A stretch of DNA of 32,949 nt from an uncultured bacterium (GTDB lineage Bacteria > Planctomycetota > Uabimicrobiia > Uabimicrobiales > JABWCH01), in contig CALKWO010000191.1 in assembly GCA_938003875.1 (NCBI GenBank), forward strand, positions 1 through 32,949. The letters run 5' to 3'. Shown here piece by piece: positions 1-7,883 of this stretch. A program made the translations under genes and the position numbers. The notes beneath the pieces were generated by a model that ran no database searches, was not told the DNA's origin, and was given only the letters and a program-made list of their open reading frames with translations. How positions within the stretch are numbered: the first letter of the stretch is position 1; every line of letters begins with the position of its first letter.

Positions 1-84
1 TCTTTCAAAATCCTTGATTATCAAAGAGCAAAGAAGTCTGCGTAACTCCTATTTTTAATGATAAATGCACTTTACGCTAATGAA

Positions 85-138
85 AATCTTAGCCCCAAAG
101 GGGCGAAATATAATAGCCAGGGGCAAAGCCCCTGGTAC
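85..138 (+). repeat. Palindromic dispersed repeat, family E copy 1
   Basis: Two nested inverted repeats are visible: AGCCCCAAAGGGGC at 91-104, and CCAGGGGC-AAA-GCCCCTGG at 118-135. Closely similar sequence recurs at 13692-13742 and 15518-15560, both inside a coding region, and as a fragment at 19213-19234. All copies share the same orientation. This copy is intergenic, upstream of the lipoprotein gene. I see no gene in positions 1-221. Confidence 0.75.
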
Positions 139-221
139 CTGAAAGAAAAGAATTGTAAATTCTATCAAAAATAAGTAAAATAGTCGAAAAATATCGTTTT
201 ATTTTTATGAAAGGAAAATTC

Positions 222-1046
222 ATGAGAAGATTCTATTTTTTTCTGATGGTATGTGTTGCGGTGTTTTTTTGTGGTTGCAGTCATTTCTCTAAACCTACGG
301 CAAACGTTGCCGACGTTACTATCCAAAATCTCAGCCTGGAAAAAATCACCTTAGGATTTGATGTTGATATCCAAAATCCCTATTTTGTAGCATTGCCTTT
401 GAGCAATTTAAAATATGCTTTATCATCAGGGACTAGCCAGTTCCTGGCAGGGGATGCCAAAATGCAGGGGACAGTACCCGCCAATGGGTCCAAGATCATC
501 AATGTTCCTGTGGAAATATCCTTTGCTCCTCTTTTCAAAGCACTAGGGCAGGTTAAGCCTGGCTCTGTTGTACCTTATCAGGCCAATATGGATCTTTCTG
601 TTGATGCTCCTGGCGTTGGCCCTATGTCTTTGCCAATCCAGAAGTCAGGAGAATTGCCTGTTCCTGATGTCCCAGAAGTAGAAATCACAGAGGTGAAGTG
701 GTCTGAGCTATCCTTTAATAAAGCCACTGCTAAAGTGCATTGCAAAATACTCAATAAAAACGATTTCCCTCTGGAGATGACAAAGTTTCAATATAATCTA
801 AAGCTTGCAGGCGCAGATGTTGCCCAAAATACTATGGAAAATCCAGTAGACTTTCCCAAAGGAGAATCAAGAAACCTGGAAATTCCTCTTTCCGTTTCGC
901 CTATAAGCCTGGGGCTTGCTTTCTACAATATTTTAACAGGAAGCGGAGCAGACTATGCTTTCCAAGGTGAAATGCAAATCAAAACCCCTTTTGGCATGAT
1001 TCCCATGCCTTTCCAAAAAGGTGGCAAAACAAAATTCAGCAAGTAA
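222..1046 (+). CDS. LEA14-like (WHy domain) lipoprotein
   Basis: The N-terminus is Arg-Arg, a hydrophobic stretch, then Cys-Gly-Cys-Ser, which fits a lipoprotein signal with Cys19 lipidated. The mature part has two tandem modules of about 110 residues, each starting with a 'V-I-x-N' strand pattern and an 'N-P/N-D-F' motif (IQNPYF near residue 50, LNKNDFPL near 180). This is the signature of LEA type 2/WHy beta-sandwich domains, known from bacterial envelope and desiccation-related proteins. The start at 222 is chosen because AAGGA (211-215) lies 6 nt upstream; an ATG at 207 in the same frame has no such site and would precede the ribosome-binding site. It is followed by an intergenic repeat and stands apart from the next gene. 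The biochemical role is unknown; a cell-envelope location is inferred. Confidence 0.8.
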   Translation: MRRFYFFLMVCVAVFFCGCSHFSKPTANVADVTIQNLSLEKITLGFDVDIQNPYFVALPLSNLKYALSSGTSQFLAGDAKMQGTVPANGSKIINVPVEISFAPLFKALGQVKPGSVVPYQANMDLSVDAPGVGPMSLPIQKSGELPVPDVPEVEITEVKWSELSFNKATAKVHCKILNKNDFPLEMTKFQYNLKLAGADVAQNTMENPVDFPKGESRNLEIPLSVSPISLGLAFYNILTGSGADYAFQGEMQIKTPFGMIPMPFQKGGKTKFSK

Positions 1047-1087
1047 AAAAGTAACAAAATACGTGTTAAGTTTTAAAATTTTTCTTG

Positions 1088-1167
1088 CAATAGATTGTAG
1101 CCGCAGGGTTGCGCCAAAAAAAGTCGTGTCTGCTGAAAAGCCGAACGCGAGCGCAATCCCTGCGTCT
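1088..1167 (+). repeat. Dispersed imperfect palindrome, family D copy 1
   Basis: The reverse complement of 25671-25732 matches this stretch: both run from CAATAGATTGTAGCC through CAGGGTTGCGCC to AATCCCTGCGTCTT, with a variable middle. The outer arms (CGCAGGGTTGCGC and GCGCAATCCCTGCG) can pair, so the RNA would fold into a hairpin. It fills most of the gap between the lipoprotein and phosphorylase genes. Confidence 0.75.
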
Positions 1168-1199
1168 TTTTTCAATACCCTCTAATATGGGAAACATCC

Positions 1200-1907
1200 A
1201 TGTCAGTTGTATTTTTATTTCCTACTTCTTCGGAAATACCGTCTTCCATGAAAAAATGGGGTATAAAAAGCAGAAAGGTATATAGCCTTTCGGGGGCTAT
1301 ACCTTCCAGTGTCGTATACACTGGCCCAGGGAAAAGCATGGCGGACACGATGCAGAGAATTTCTTCTGCATTTTCTTCTTCGCTTTTTATATCCATAGGA
1401 TATGCTGGCGGTTTGAGCGAAAAGCTCAAGGCAGGAGATATTGTTCTCTGTCAACGTTTTCTATGCGAAAATCGGGATACTATTCTTCCCTTCTCTGGCC
1501 TGAATGCCCAGGTCGCATCCCGTTTGAAAGAGCAGAAGGTTTTCTTTCATGAAGGCGATTGCTATACAGCAGACAGGGTACTCTCTTGCCCTGAAAATAA
1601 AGAATCGTTAGGCCAGAAGGGCAATCTCGTTGTGGAAATGGAAAACTATTGGGCTGCACAAAAATCTATAGAAAGAAAAATTCCCTTTGTCGCCATTCGG
1701 ATTGTTTTGGATAGCATGGATTCTTTTCTCCCTGATCTCAGCGATACTCTTAAAGAGAATGGAGACATCTCTTTTTTACATACTTTCTGGCATATTCTGC
1801 GCTCACCACAGCATATTCCAGACATGATACATCTGTACAAGATTACAAGGAAAATAGAGCCTGTGCTTTTGCGATGTTGTAGTGTCCTTGCTGGAATCGA
1901 GATTTGA
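1200..1907 (+). CDS. Nucleoside phosphorylase-like protein (PNP/UDP family)
   Basis: The 235-residue protein has the order of motifs of the PNP_UDP_1 fold: an early 'VVYTGPGKSMAD' strand and loop, 'ISIGYAGGLSEKLKAGDIV' around residues 63-82, and late 'VVEMENYWAAQKS...IPFVAIRIVLDS' around 143-170. The Met-Glu pair of that last motif is where MTA/SAH nucleosidases and purine phosphorylases hold ribose. The nearest named relatives I recall are the hopanoid-associated phosphorylases (HpnG) and MTA/SAH nucleosidase-like proteins, which split an N-glycosidic bond. It starts with ATG after GGAAA and ends just before the glycosyltransferase ATG (1 nt between stop and start), so the two are probably translated together. 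Substrate is not determinable from sequence alone. Confidence 0.75.
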   Translation: MSVVFLFPTSSEIPSSMKKWGIKSRKVYSLSGAIPSSVVYTGPGKSMADTMQRISSAFSSSLFISIGYAGGLSEKLKAGDIVLCQRFLCENRDTILPFSGLNAQVASRLKEQKVFFHEGDCYTADRVLSCPENKESLGQKGNLVVEMENYWAAQKSIERKIPFVAIRIVLDSMDSFLPDLSDTLKENGDISFLHTFWHILRSPQHIPDMIHLYKITRKIEPVLLRCCSVLAGIEI

Positions 1908-1908
1908 T

Positions 1909-3057
1909 ATGAAAATTGCATTGGAAGCTCAACATGCCTGTAGAAAAAGAAATGCAGGTGTTGGCAAGTATACATGGAACATCATTAAGAACCTGCTAGA
2001 GATGGATTCCCTTCATGAATGGGAGCTGCAATTATTCGATTTTCTTTTTTTAGAAAAAAACGACAAGAAACTTTTAGACAATATAGAAAACAAAAACAAA
2101 ATCTGGAAAGTTTGCCCTTTTTGCCATTATGGAATCCTTGCCAGGTTCCCTTTTTTATACAATTTTTTCCCCTATCATACTTTTTTCCCCACAAAAGCGG
2201 ATATCCATCATTTTTTTAATTTTATCATCCCCAGGAATATAAGAGGAAAAACCATCACTACCCTCCATGATATGTGTTTTTTTCGATATCCAGAGACTTT
2301 GAGCAAAACCAACTATAGAATCTTGGGAGAAGGATTAAAACGCTCGGCTCACCAGGCAGATGCCATTGTGACTGTTTCAAAAAACAGTAAAAAAGAGATC
2401 ATAGAATTTCTGCAAGTTCCAGAAGATAAAATCCATATTGTTTGCCCAGGGGTAGACAGAAAGGTTTTCTTTCCTAAAAAAGATAGGGAAACAAAAATTT
2501 CTATCTTGCAAAAGTATGCAATACCAGGCGATTTTTTTCTTTATTTGGGAACTATGGAGCCAAGAAAGAACATTCCCTTTTTATTGAAGGCTTTCCAGAT
2601 TTTTTCCCAAAAAGAAAGGAATATATGGCTGGTTTTAGCAGGACAAAAAGGATGGGGATATAAAGAAATCGAAGATTGTATCCATGAACTTGCCATACAA
2701 GATAGAATTGTGCTTGCAGACTATATACCGCAAGAAGACATGGCTTCCCTATATTCCAGTGCCGAGGTCTTCCTGTTCCCCTCTCTTTATGAGGGATTTG
2801 GCATACCGCCCTTAGAGGCTATGGCTTGTGGTACACCTGTGATTGTATCTGGAGTATCTTCCCTCCCTGAAGTAGTAGAAGATGCAGGAATTCTTGTTCC
2901 GCCAGACGACATCGAGAATCTTGCTTTTCAGATGCAAAGGCTTACAAGAGATAGATCCCTGCAAAAATTCTATTCACGAAAAGGGCAGGAACGCTCTCTC
3001 CTGTTTTCCTGGCAAAAATCTGCTAAAAAATTACTCGATATTTATGCAAAATTATGA
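1909..3057 (+). CDS. GT4-family glycosyltransferase
   Basis: This is a GT-B glycosyltransferase of about 382 residues. The N-terminal 'MKIALEAQHACRKRNAGVGKYT' has the Gly-rich acceptor-side loop. The C-terminal domain has 'YLGTMEPRKNIPFLLKAF' and the E-x7-E nucleotide-sugar motif in 'EGFGIPPLEAMACGTPVI', followed by 'LPEVVEDAGILVPPDD'. These are diagnostic of family GT4 retaining transferases. I chose ATG 1909 over an in-frame GTG at 1882 because the family begins at MKIA and 1909 sits one base after the upstream stop. No signal peptide or membrane segment is visible, so it acts at the cytoplasmic face. The phosphorylase partner suggests glycolipid or hopanoid-type chemistry, but there is no squalene or hopanoid gene here. 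Acceptor unknown. Confidence 0.88.
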   Translation: MKIALEAQHACRKRNAGVGKYTWNIIKNLLEMDSLHEWELQLFDFLFLEKNDKKLLDNIENKNKIWKVCPFCHYGILARFPFLYNFFPYHTFFPTKADIHHFFNFIIPRNIRGKTITTLHDMCFFRYPETLSKTNYRILGEGLKRSAHQADAIVTVSKNSKKEIIEFLQVPEDKIHIVCPGVDRKVFFPKKDRETKISILQKYAIPGDFFLYLGTMEPRKNIPFLLKAFQIFSQKERNIWLVLAGQKGWGYKEIEDCIHELAIQDRIVLADYIPQEDMASLYSSAEVFLFPSLYEGFGIPPLEAMACGTPVIVSGVSSLPEVVEDAGILVPPDDIENLAFQMQRLTRDRSLQKFYSRKGQERSLLFSWQKSAKKLLDIYAKL

Positions 3058-3107
3058 TTGTAAGCTCACCCATTGATCATTGGCTTATCTTCCTTATAGA
3101 TTGAGCT

Positions 3108-3338
3108 TAATCAAATGGGTGCAGTTCGTCTCATTCTAAAATTGGAAAGAAAGTTTGTAAGAATCGCTTTAGTACGCCGTTTTTTTAGATAAAACTAAAA
3201 GAATCACGAATGATACAAATAACCGAATTACGCGAATAAAATATAAATAAAAAGGCCTATTCGTGCCATTTGTAAAATTCGTGTTATTCGTGATAAAATA
3301 TTTTTGGAATGAGAGCGGTTGCACCCTAATCAAATGGG
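3108..3338. mobile_element. MITE-like palindromic element with flanking direct repeat
   Basis: The 12-mer TAATCAAATGGG occurs at 3108-3119 and again at 3327-3338. Just inside are inverted ends, GGGTGCAGTTCGTCTCATTC (3117-3136) against GAATGAGAGCGGTTGCACCC (3307-3326). Nested inside is another imperfect inverted repeat built on ATTCGTG (about 3193-3293). There is no open frame. The arrangement of inverted ends plus flanking direct repeat is that of a non-autonomous transposable element. It occupies most of the 319-base gap 3058-3376 between the glycosyltransferase and PEP-CTERM genes, which converge. I see nothing else there. Confidence 0.6.
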
Positions 3339-3376
3339 GAACTTATTTAATTTCGATTCCTAAATCTTTGCCGTTA

Positions 3377-6172
3377 TCAGTGACGATTAAAACGTCTGTA
3401 AACAAGAATAAAAACAGGGATGAAGAATAAGAATAAAGTCGAAGGTTCTGGTATAGAGTTTAGAGATAGAGAATGAGAATGATAATACAGGCTCAGACCA
3501 GAAAGGGCAATCGTTTTCTCTGCATTCTGCCAGAAGCGAACCTGGCTGAAAGCACCTGATGCTGTGCCATTGTCGAACCTAAAGAGATAAATATTGAGAA
3601 GCTGTTCGATGGCGACTTTCTGTAGATCTACGATAACATCGAGAATACCGCCATAAACCATATTGCCACCAACGATGATTTGATCGTAACCATTTATGGA
3701 ATCGCCAGGTGTGGTTCCCCAGATTTCCATTTCGGTCACACTTTCTGAACCTAGTACCAGATCGCCAGTTACAGTGATGATACCAGGAGAGTTACCGACC
3801 TTGATAGTACCATCGGAATTCACTACCTGAGCATCCAAAGTACCGCTTCCAGAAATGACTCCTGAGTTTACAATCTGGCTAGCCTGAACCACAGTGTCAC
3901 GACTTGTTCCCAAAGCCAAAGTAGATGCGCTGTCCAGATTCAACGTATTGCCGACTGTGATGTTGCCTCCGTTGTTCATGGTAACAGCCAGTCCTTGTGC
4001 CTGCAATCCTTGCTGTACAAGCAGTTTTCCATGAGTGTCTATATTCAGCGAGCCTCCGTTGATACTTCCGTTTGCAGCGATTTCTACCGTACTGCTGTTC
4101 AAAGCTTCGATCTTGCCTGCTGCGTTGTCGATGACTCCATCCAGATAAAGCTTCGCCTGGTTTAGAGCACGCAGTTGTCCACTGTTTCTGATTCCGCTCA
4201 GGCTATTGAGTACCTGGAGTACCTTCCCTGCAATGTCTGCTTCTATGGAGCTGTTTGCAAGATTTTGAAGAGCAGCCTGAATTTGTCCAGCACCTTTCAG
4301 TTTGCCCCCTTTATTGATGAATTGGCTAGCCAACTGAGTAGCTGTAATTTTGCTTTTGCTTTCGCTGCTCATCTGGATCGTCCCGCCTTCTACCGTCAAA
4401 TTTTTTCCATCGGTAAGCTGGAATCCAGTATCGCTGCCACTACCGCCTACAGTAATGCTTCCTGTACCGAGATTCTTAATGGTAGTATCCGAATTGATGA
4501 TACTTTGGGCACCATCTTCCAGAGAGAGAAGATCGTTGTTCTGAATGAGCCCCATCATCCACATGTTGCTGTTGCCAGTCTGTTTGTATTGTCCATTGGA
4601 GGACTTTTCCAGACTCACATTGTTGAGCGTAGCATTCTTCAGGTTTACGACACCATTCGCAGCCGCAAGGATGGTTCCATTGTTGACCACAGAAGAGTTG
4701 CTAAAGTTGACGGTTCCATTCTCTGCTTTGATGGTTCCCAACGTGTTGTTGAGCGTGCCTGATCCAAGATTCAGAGTACCATTGTTAGCCGTTTGAAGAA
4801 CCCCTGCATTGACCAGTTTGCTCAAGCTGCTGAACGTGCTACTCCCGCCATTTACCGTAATGATACCATTGTTGGTGACAGTACCTGTCCCTGTGATGCT
4901 CACGCCATTCAGTTTTAAGTTACCTGCAGAACCTACAACCAGGCTGGAACTGTTGCTAATGGTTCCAGAAGCGTTGAGCGTACCATTGTTCGTCAATGTT
5001 CCGCTACTGTTGGTAAGAGTACTGCTGGTATTGAGCGTACCATTGTTCGTCAAAATGCTACTGTTGGTAAGAGTACTATTGGCGTTGAGTGTACCGCTGT
5101 TTGTCATGCTGTTGCTGTTGGTAATAGCCCCTGTAACAGTCATCGTTCCTGTATTACTCAAAGTCCCTGTGTTGCCCAGGGTGCTGCTGGCTGTCATGGT
5201 AGCATTGTTCGTAAAACTGCCGGCATTGCTAACAGTTCCACTGACGCTCATGCTGCCACTGCTGTTCGTTATGGTTCCATTATTACTAAGACTGCTGGAA
5301 ACACTTGTCGTTCCTGTATTCGTCAGAGAATTGCTGTTTGTCAAGGCACCATTGACGTTCATCGTTCCACTATTGGTAACGACGTTGTTATTGGTAATAC
5401 CTGCTGTAGCGGTCATCGTGCCACTGTTGGCAATGCTTCCGCTTCCATCCAGGCTGTTTATCGAAAGGCTACCGCCAGAGTTTACGACCATATTCCCATT
5501 GTTCGTCAATTTCCCTGCGTTGGTCGTTCCATCGTTGCTGAGAGTGAGCATATTGGCAGTGCTGATCGTCAGCTTGTTGCCTGAGCTTATGGATAGGCTA
5601 TTGACAGTAGATGTAGTGTTAAGAGTAACCTGACTACCGTTACTAATATTGACATTGTACTTTGTTGTACCATTGTTTGGAACGGCAGACGTACTCCAGT
5701 TGCTGGCCGTATTCCAGTTGCTGTTTGCACCTGTCCAGTTGGCAGTAGCTAAAGTCACAGCATCGGTATATGTCAATTTCATATAGGCATAAGGGGAACC
5801 TATATTATTTACCGAGGAACTTGGCTTGAGCGAAAAGCTTATGCTGCCATTGGAGGCCCAGCTATTGAGAGAGGATTGAGAAAGGCTGATACTTGCAGAT
5901 ACCTGACTTTGGGATTGGTTTGTGGATGCAAAAAAATTGCCTAGAGAGTTCCCATTTTCATCTCTTAAAGTAGCATATTCCGAAGATGCATTGAAGTCTC
6001 CCAAAGCATAGATGTATAGTGTGCCAGTACCTGCCGATAAAGGTGTGTTGGAGAATGTGAAAGTCAACGTATTGGGTGTATACACATTGTATTGCTTACT
6101 TGTAGTAAAGCTATATGCTTGTATGTATACACTAATCCAGCATAAACATAAGAAAAACATGAATACTTTCAT
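3377..6172 (-). CDS. Secreted repeat-rich PEP-CTERM surface protein
   Basis: The 931-residue protein starts with a signal peptide (residues 1-19) and ends with the PEP-CTERM sorting signal: 'IPEPS', a hydrophobic run 'TLFLFFIPVFILVY', then 'RRFNRH'. Such proteins are processed by an exosortase and delivered to the outer surface or matrix. After a beta-rich N-terminal domain and a 'W-x-G...NWS...VP' module (about residues 145-165), a Ser/Thr/Asn/Gly-rich region runs to residue ~640 with short units of the type 'TNSGTMxVxGxLTN', typical of a beta-helix. The C-terminal 'GVISGSGTLDAQVVNSDGTIKVGNSPG' resembles the passenger ends of autotransporters, but no beta-barrel follows. A strong GGAGGA site (6181-6186) lies 8 nt upstream of ATG. 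No exosortase gene is in the window. Probable role: adhesion or matrix component. Confidence 0.85.
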   Translation of the reverse strand: MKVFMFFLCLCWISVYIQAYSFTTSKQYNVYTPNTLTFTFSNTPLSAGTGTLYIYALGDFNASSEYATLRDENGNSLGNFFASTNQSQSQVSASISLSQSSLNSWASNGSISFSLKPSSSVNNIGSPYAYMKLTYTDAVTLATANWTGANSNWNTASNWSTSAVPNNGTTKYNVNISNGSQVTLNTTSTVNSLSISSGNKLTISTANMLTLSNDGTTNAGKLTNNGNMVVNSGGSLSINSLDGSGSIANSGTMTATAGITNNNVVTNSGTMNVNGALTNSNSLTNTGTTSVSSSLSNNGTITNSSGSMSVSGTVSNAGSFTNNATMTASSTLGNTGTLSNTGTMTVTGAITNSNSMTNSGTLNANSTLTNSSILTNNGTLNTSSTLTNSSGTLTNNGTLNASGTISNSSSLVVGSAGNLKLNGVSITGTGTVTNNGIITVNGGSSTFSSLSKLVNAGVLQTANNGTLNLGSGTLNNTLGTIKAENGTVNFSNSSVVNNGTILAAANGVVNLKNATLNNVSLEKSSNGQYKQTGNSNMWMMGLIQNNDLLSLEDGAQSIINSDTTIKNLGTGSITVGGSGSDTGFQLTDGKNLTVEGGTIQMSSESKSKITATQLASQFINKGGKLKGAGQIQAALQNLANSSIEADIAGKVLQVLNSLSGIRNSGQLRALNQAKLYLDGVIDNAAGKIEALNSSTVEIAANGSINGGSLNIDTHGKLLVQQGLQAQGLAVTMNNGGNITVGNTLNLDSASTLALGTSRDTVVQASQIVNSGVISGSGTLDAQVVNSDGTIKVGNSPGIITVTGDLVLGSESVTEMEIWGTTPGDSINGYDQIIVGGNMVYGGILDVIVDLQKVAIEQLLNIYLFRFDNGTASGAFSQVRFWQNAEKTIALSGLSLYYHSHSLSLNSIPEPSTLFLFFIPVFILVYRRFNRH
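4855..5530 (-). repeat. Degenerate ~60-bp tandem repeats within PEP-CTERM gene
   Basis: Reading on the minus strand, roughly residues 215-440 are successive units of about 20 residues (LTNSxxLTNNGTLNxSSx). Near-identical nucleotide stretches such as GTTGGTAAGAGTACTGCTGG and GTTGGTAAGAGTACTATTGG lie about 60 bp apart around 5020-5080. The region may expand or contract by slippage or recombination. Confidence 0.7.
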
Positions 6173-6383
6173 AGGTTTTGTCCTCCATATTCAATACTAT
6201 CTATAATTATGAGCGTAACAAAATATTAGAACAAATATTTTCCTCCAAAATAAAATTCAAAACCTTCAAAATCTATAGGCCTAAATTGGATTCTAGCATA
6301 AGAGAAAATCAGGTCAAGAAAATTTTTTTATATTTTAAAAAATCTCTAGTAAAAGATTCTCACTTGAAATTCTTAGAAAACTA

Positions 6384-6412
6384 TTGACAATAGAATTTAA
6401 ATAAGTTACACT
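6384..6412 (+). promoter_or_regulatory. Sigma-70-type promoter for bTHX
   Basis: TTGACA at 6384-6389 is a perfect -35 hexamer, followed after 17 nt by TACACT (6407-6412) as -10. Transcription would start near 6419-6420, giving a leader of about 87 nt before the bTHX start. The gap 6173-6506 (334 bases) between the divergent PEP-CTERM and bTHX genes is otherwise AT-rich with no gene I can support. Confidence 0.65.
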
Positions 6413-6506
6413 TACCCAGGCTAGTGTACATTGAAAATTATTTTATGTACGAACGTAACATAGCTACAGTTTATGTATTTATAGATTTAAAATAGGAGAT
6501 GATATT

Positions 6507-6632
6507 ATGGGTAAAGGTGATAGACGTACCCGCCGTGGAAAAATAGTTGCTGGAACTCATGGCAATACAAGACCTAAAAAAAGAGTAAAAAAAGTCGAAA
6601 AAACAGAGAGCCAGGAACAAGCAAAAGCTTAA
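6507..6632 (+). CDS. Small ribosomal subunit protein bTHX
   Basis: This 41-residue gene opens 'MGKGDRRTRRGKI', then 'THGNTRPKKR'. That is the signature of bTHX (Thx, PSRP4-type), a very small basic 30S protein that sits in the head of the subunit and stabilises 16S rRNA folding in Thermus and some other phyla. Family members usually end after the 'RPKK' motif at about 26-30 residues; this one has a further ~15-residue tail 'VKKVEKTESQEQAKA'. AGGAG at 6494-6498 lies 8 nt upstream of ATG, and a near-consensus promoter precedes it at 6384-6412. A 13-bp perfect hairpin follows the stop. Short length makes it easy to miss. Confidence 0.9.
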   Translation: MGKGDRRTRRGKIVAGTHGNTRPKKRVKKVEKTESQEQAKA

Positions 6633-6636
6633 ATCA

Positions 6637-6672
6637 TTTTCATGTCCAGACATACTACCCTGGACATGAAAA
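6637..6672 (+). terminator. Hairpin after bTHX
   Basis: TTTTCATGTCCAG (6637-6649) pairs perfectly with CTGGACATGAAAA (6660-6672) around a 10-nt loop, starting 5 nt after the bTHX stop. It would end the bTHX transcript or protect its 3' end. There is no proper T-run after the stem, so it may act by attenuation or RNA protection rather than intrinsic termination; the kinase gene starts 36 nt further on. Confidence 0.5.
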
Positions 6673-6707
6673 TTCATTAAGATTTAAAGACAATATAGGC
6701 AAACACT

Positions 6708-7757
6708 ATGCTTCAAAATAATACTATAAAATGCAAGTGTGGCAATTGCATGATATTAGAAATGGAATCTTTGGTAAAAATACGTGTTGTATGTGGTAAA
6801 TGCAATACAGTTATTATTGATCAAATTTCTGCTCAATTCACTCCTAATGAAACAGCCAAAAAACCAACCAGCAGGTATCAGAATAGTTATCAGCAAGTGG
6901 AAGAAATCAAAGACCAAGAAAAACAGACGAAAATAGATCAGTATATTCTGATGAAGCAGTTAGGCTCTGGTGCTATGGGGAAAGTTTTTCTGGCTATGGA
7001 TGAGCAAACCAGAGAACAGGTTGCCTTAAAATTTTTGAACAAAAATAGCGATAATGTTACATTGGACTATTTCATTCGGGAAACACAGCTCCTGATGTCT
7101 TTAGATCATCCTAACATCATTAATTTAAAAGGTTGGGGTAACTATGCTGGTTCACCTTATATTGCTATGGAATATGTGTCTGGAGATACACTGGAAAAAG
7201 TCTTACAAAAAGGTGCCATATCCCCCAAATATGCCATTCAGATCATGTTACAAGTCTTGAATGCTCTGGCCTATGGTATACAATACCATATCATTCATCG
7301 AGACATCAAACCATCCAATATTATCCTTGGCCCAAATAAACTCGTAAAGCTCATTGACTTTGGAATTGGAAAGGCTTTAGGCGACCAACAGGAACTAACC
7401 AAAACAGGCCAGATGATTGGGACTGCCTATTATATGCCTCCTGAGCAGCTCAAGGAGGCCAAAAGTGCAGACTATAGAGCTGATGTATACTCTGTAGGTG
7501 CGACCTTGTTTCATGCTTTGTGTGGCCATGCCCCTTTTGAAGAGCATGGGAAAAATATGCTGAAAATATTGGTTGCCAAACAAAATAACAATTATCTTCC
7601 TTTAAGCCAGATTCACCCTCATTTGCCAAAAGAAATCATTGCTATAGTAGAAAAAACCATGGCTTATGATCCTCATGATCGCTATTGCGATGCAGAAGAA
7701 ATGAAAAATGCGCTTGGTGAAGTTTACAGAAATTCTTTCTCTGGCTCTGATTTTTAA
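6708..7757 (+). CDS. Ser/Thr protein kinase with N-terminal zinc ribbon
   Basis: Residues 10-36 hold a zinc ribbon (CKCGNC ... CGKC). A Hanks-type kinase domain follows from about residue 79: Gly-rich loop 'LGSGAMGKV', Lys108 in 'VALKF', catalytic loop His197-Arg-Asp199 'IKPSN', Asp217-Phe-Gly, 'MPPEQ' in place of APE, and 'ADVYSVGATLFHALCGHAPF'. All residues needed for ATP binding and phosphotransfer are present, so it should be active. At 349 residues it is short: no transmembrane segment and no C-terminal sensor domain, so it is cytosolic and the zinc ribbon is the only accessory domain. Same-strand bTHX lies upstream with a hairpin between. The TPR protein at 26832-29042 also opens with a zinc ribbon, and the FHA protein at 25741 could bind its phosphothreonine products; both links are inference. 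Confidence 0.93.
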   Translation: MLQNNTIKCKCGNCMILEMESLVKIRVVCGKCNTVIIDQISAQFTPNETAKKPTSRYQNSYQQVEEIKDQEKQTKIDQYILMKQLGSGAMGKVFLAMDEQTREQVALKFLNKNSDNVTLDYFIRETQLLMSLDHPNIINLKGWGNYAGSPYIAMEYVSGDTLEKVLQKGAISPKYAIQIMLQVLNALAYGIQYHIIHRDIKPSNIILGPNKLVKLIDFGIGKALGDQQELTKTGQMIGTAYYMPPEQLKEAKSADYRADVYSVGATLFHALCGHAPFEEHGKNMLKILVAKQNNNYLPLSQIHPHLPKEIIAIVEKTMAYDPHDRYCDAEEMKNALGEVYRNSFSGSDF

Positions 7758-7883
7758 TCCCAGCTTCTATTTGCAAAGCAAGATGTATCAGCCAATGCCT
7801 TCTAGTATAAAATCTATCGTTTTCTTTTGATTTGTAGCTCTTTCCATAATGCAGAACCATCATTCTCTCTTGTAAATACCAAC

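Noticed and set aside
933..1454. Several minus-strand frames opposite the lipoprotein and phosphorylase genes
   Set aside because: They are shadows of well-supported plus-strand genes and show no family motif.
4175..5633. Long open frames on the plus strand opposite the PEP-CTERM gene
   Set aside because: They are the complement of a low-complexity repeat region; their Leu/Val/Pro-rich translations just mirror the repeat codons and have no start signals.
6178..6387. Open frame of 69 codons before bTHX
   Set aside because: AT-rich, Lys/Phe/Ile-rich composition, no ribosome site, and its end overlaps the bTHX -35 box.
7758..7883. Searched for a terminator between the convergent kinase and VWA genes
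   Set aside because: No convincing hairpin with a T-run was found.
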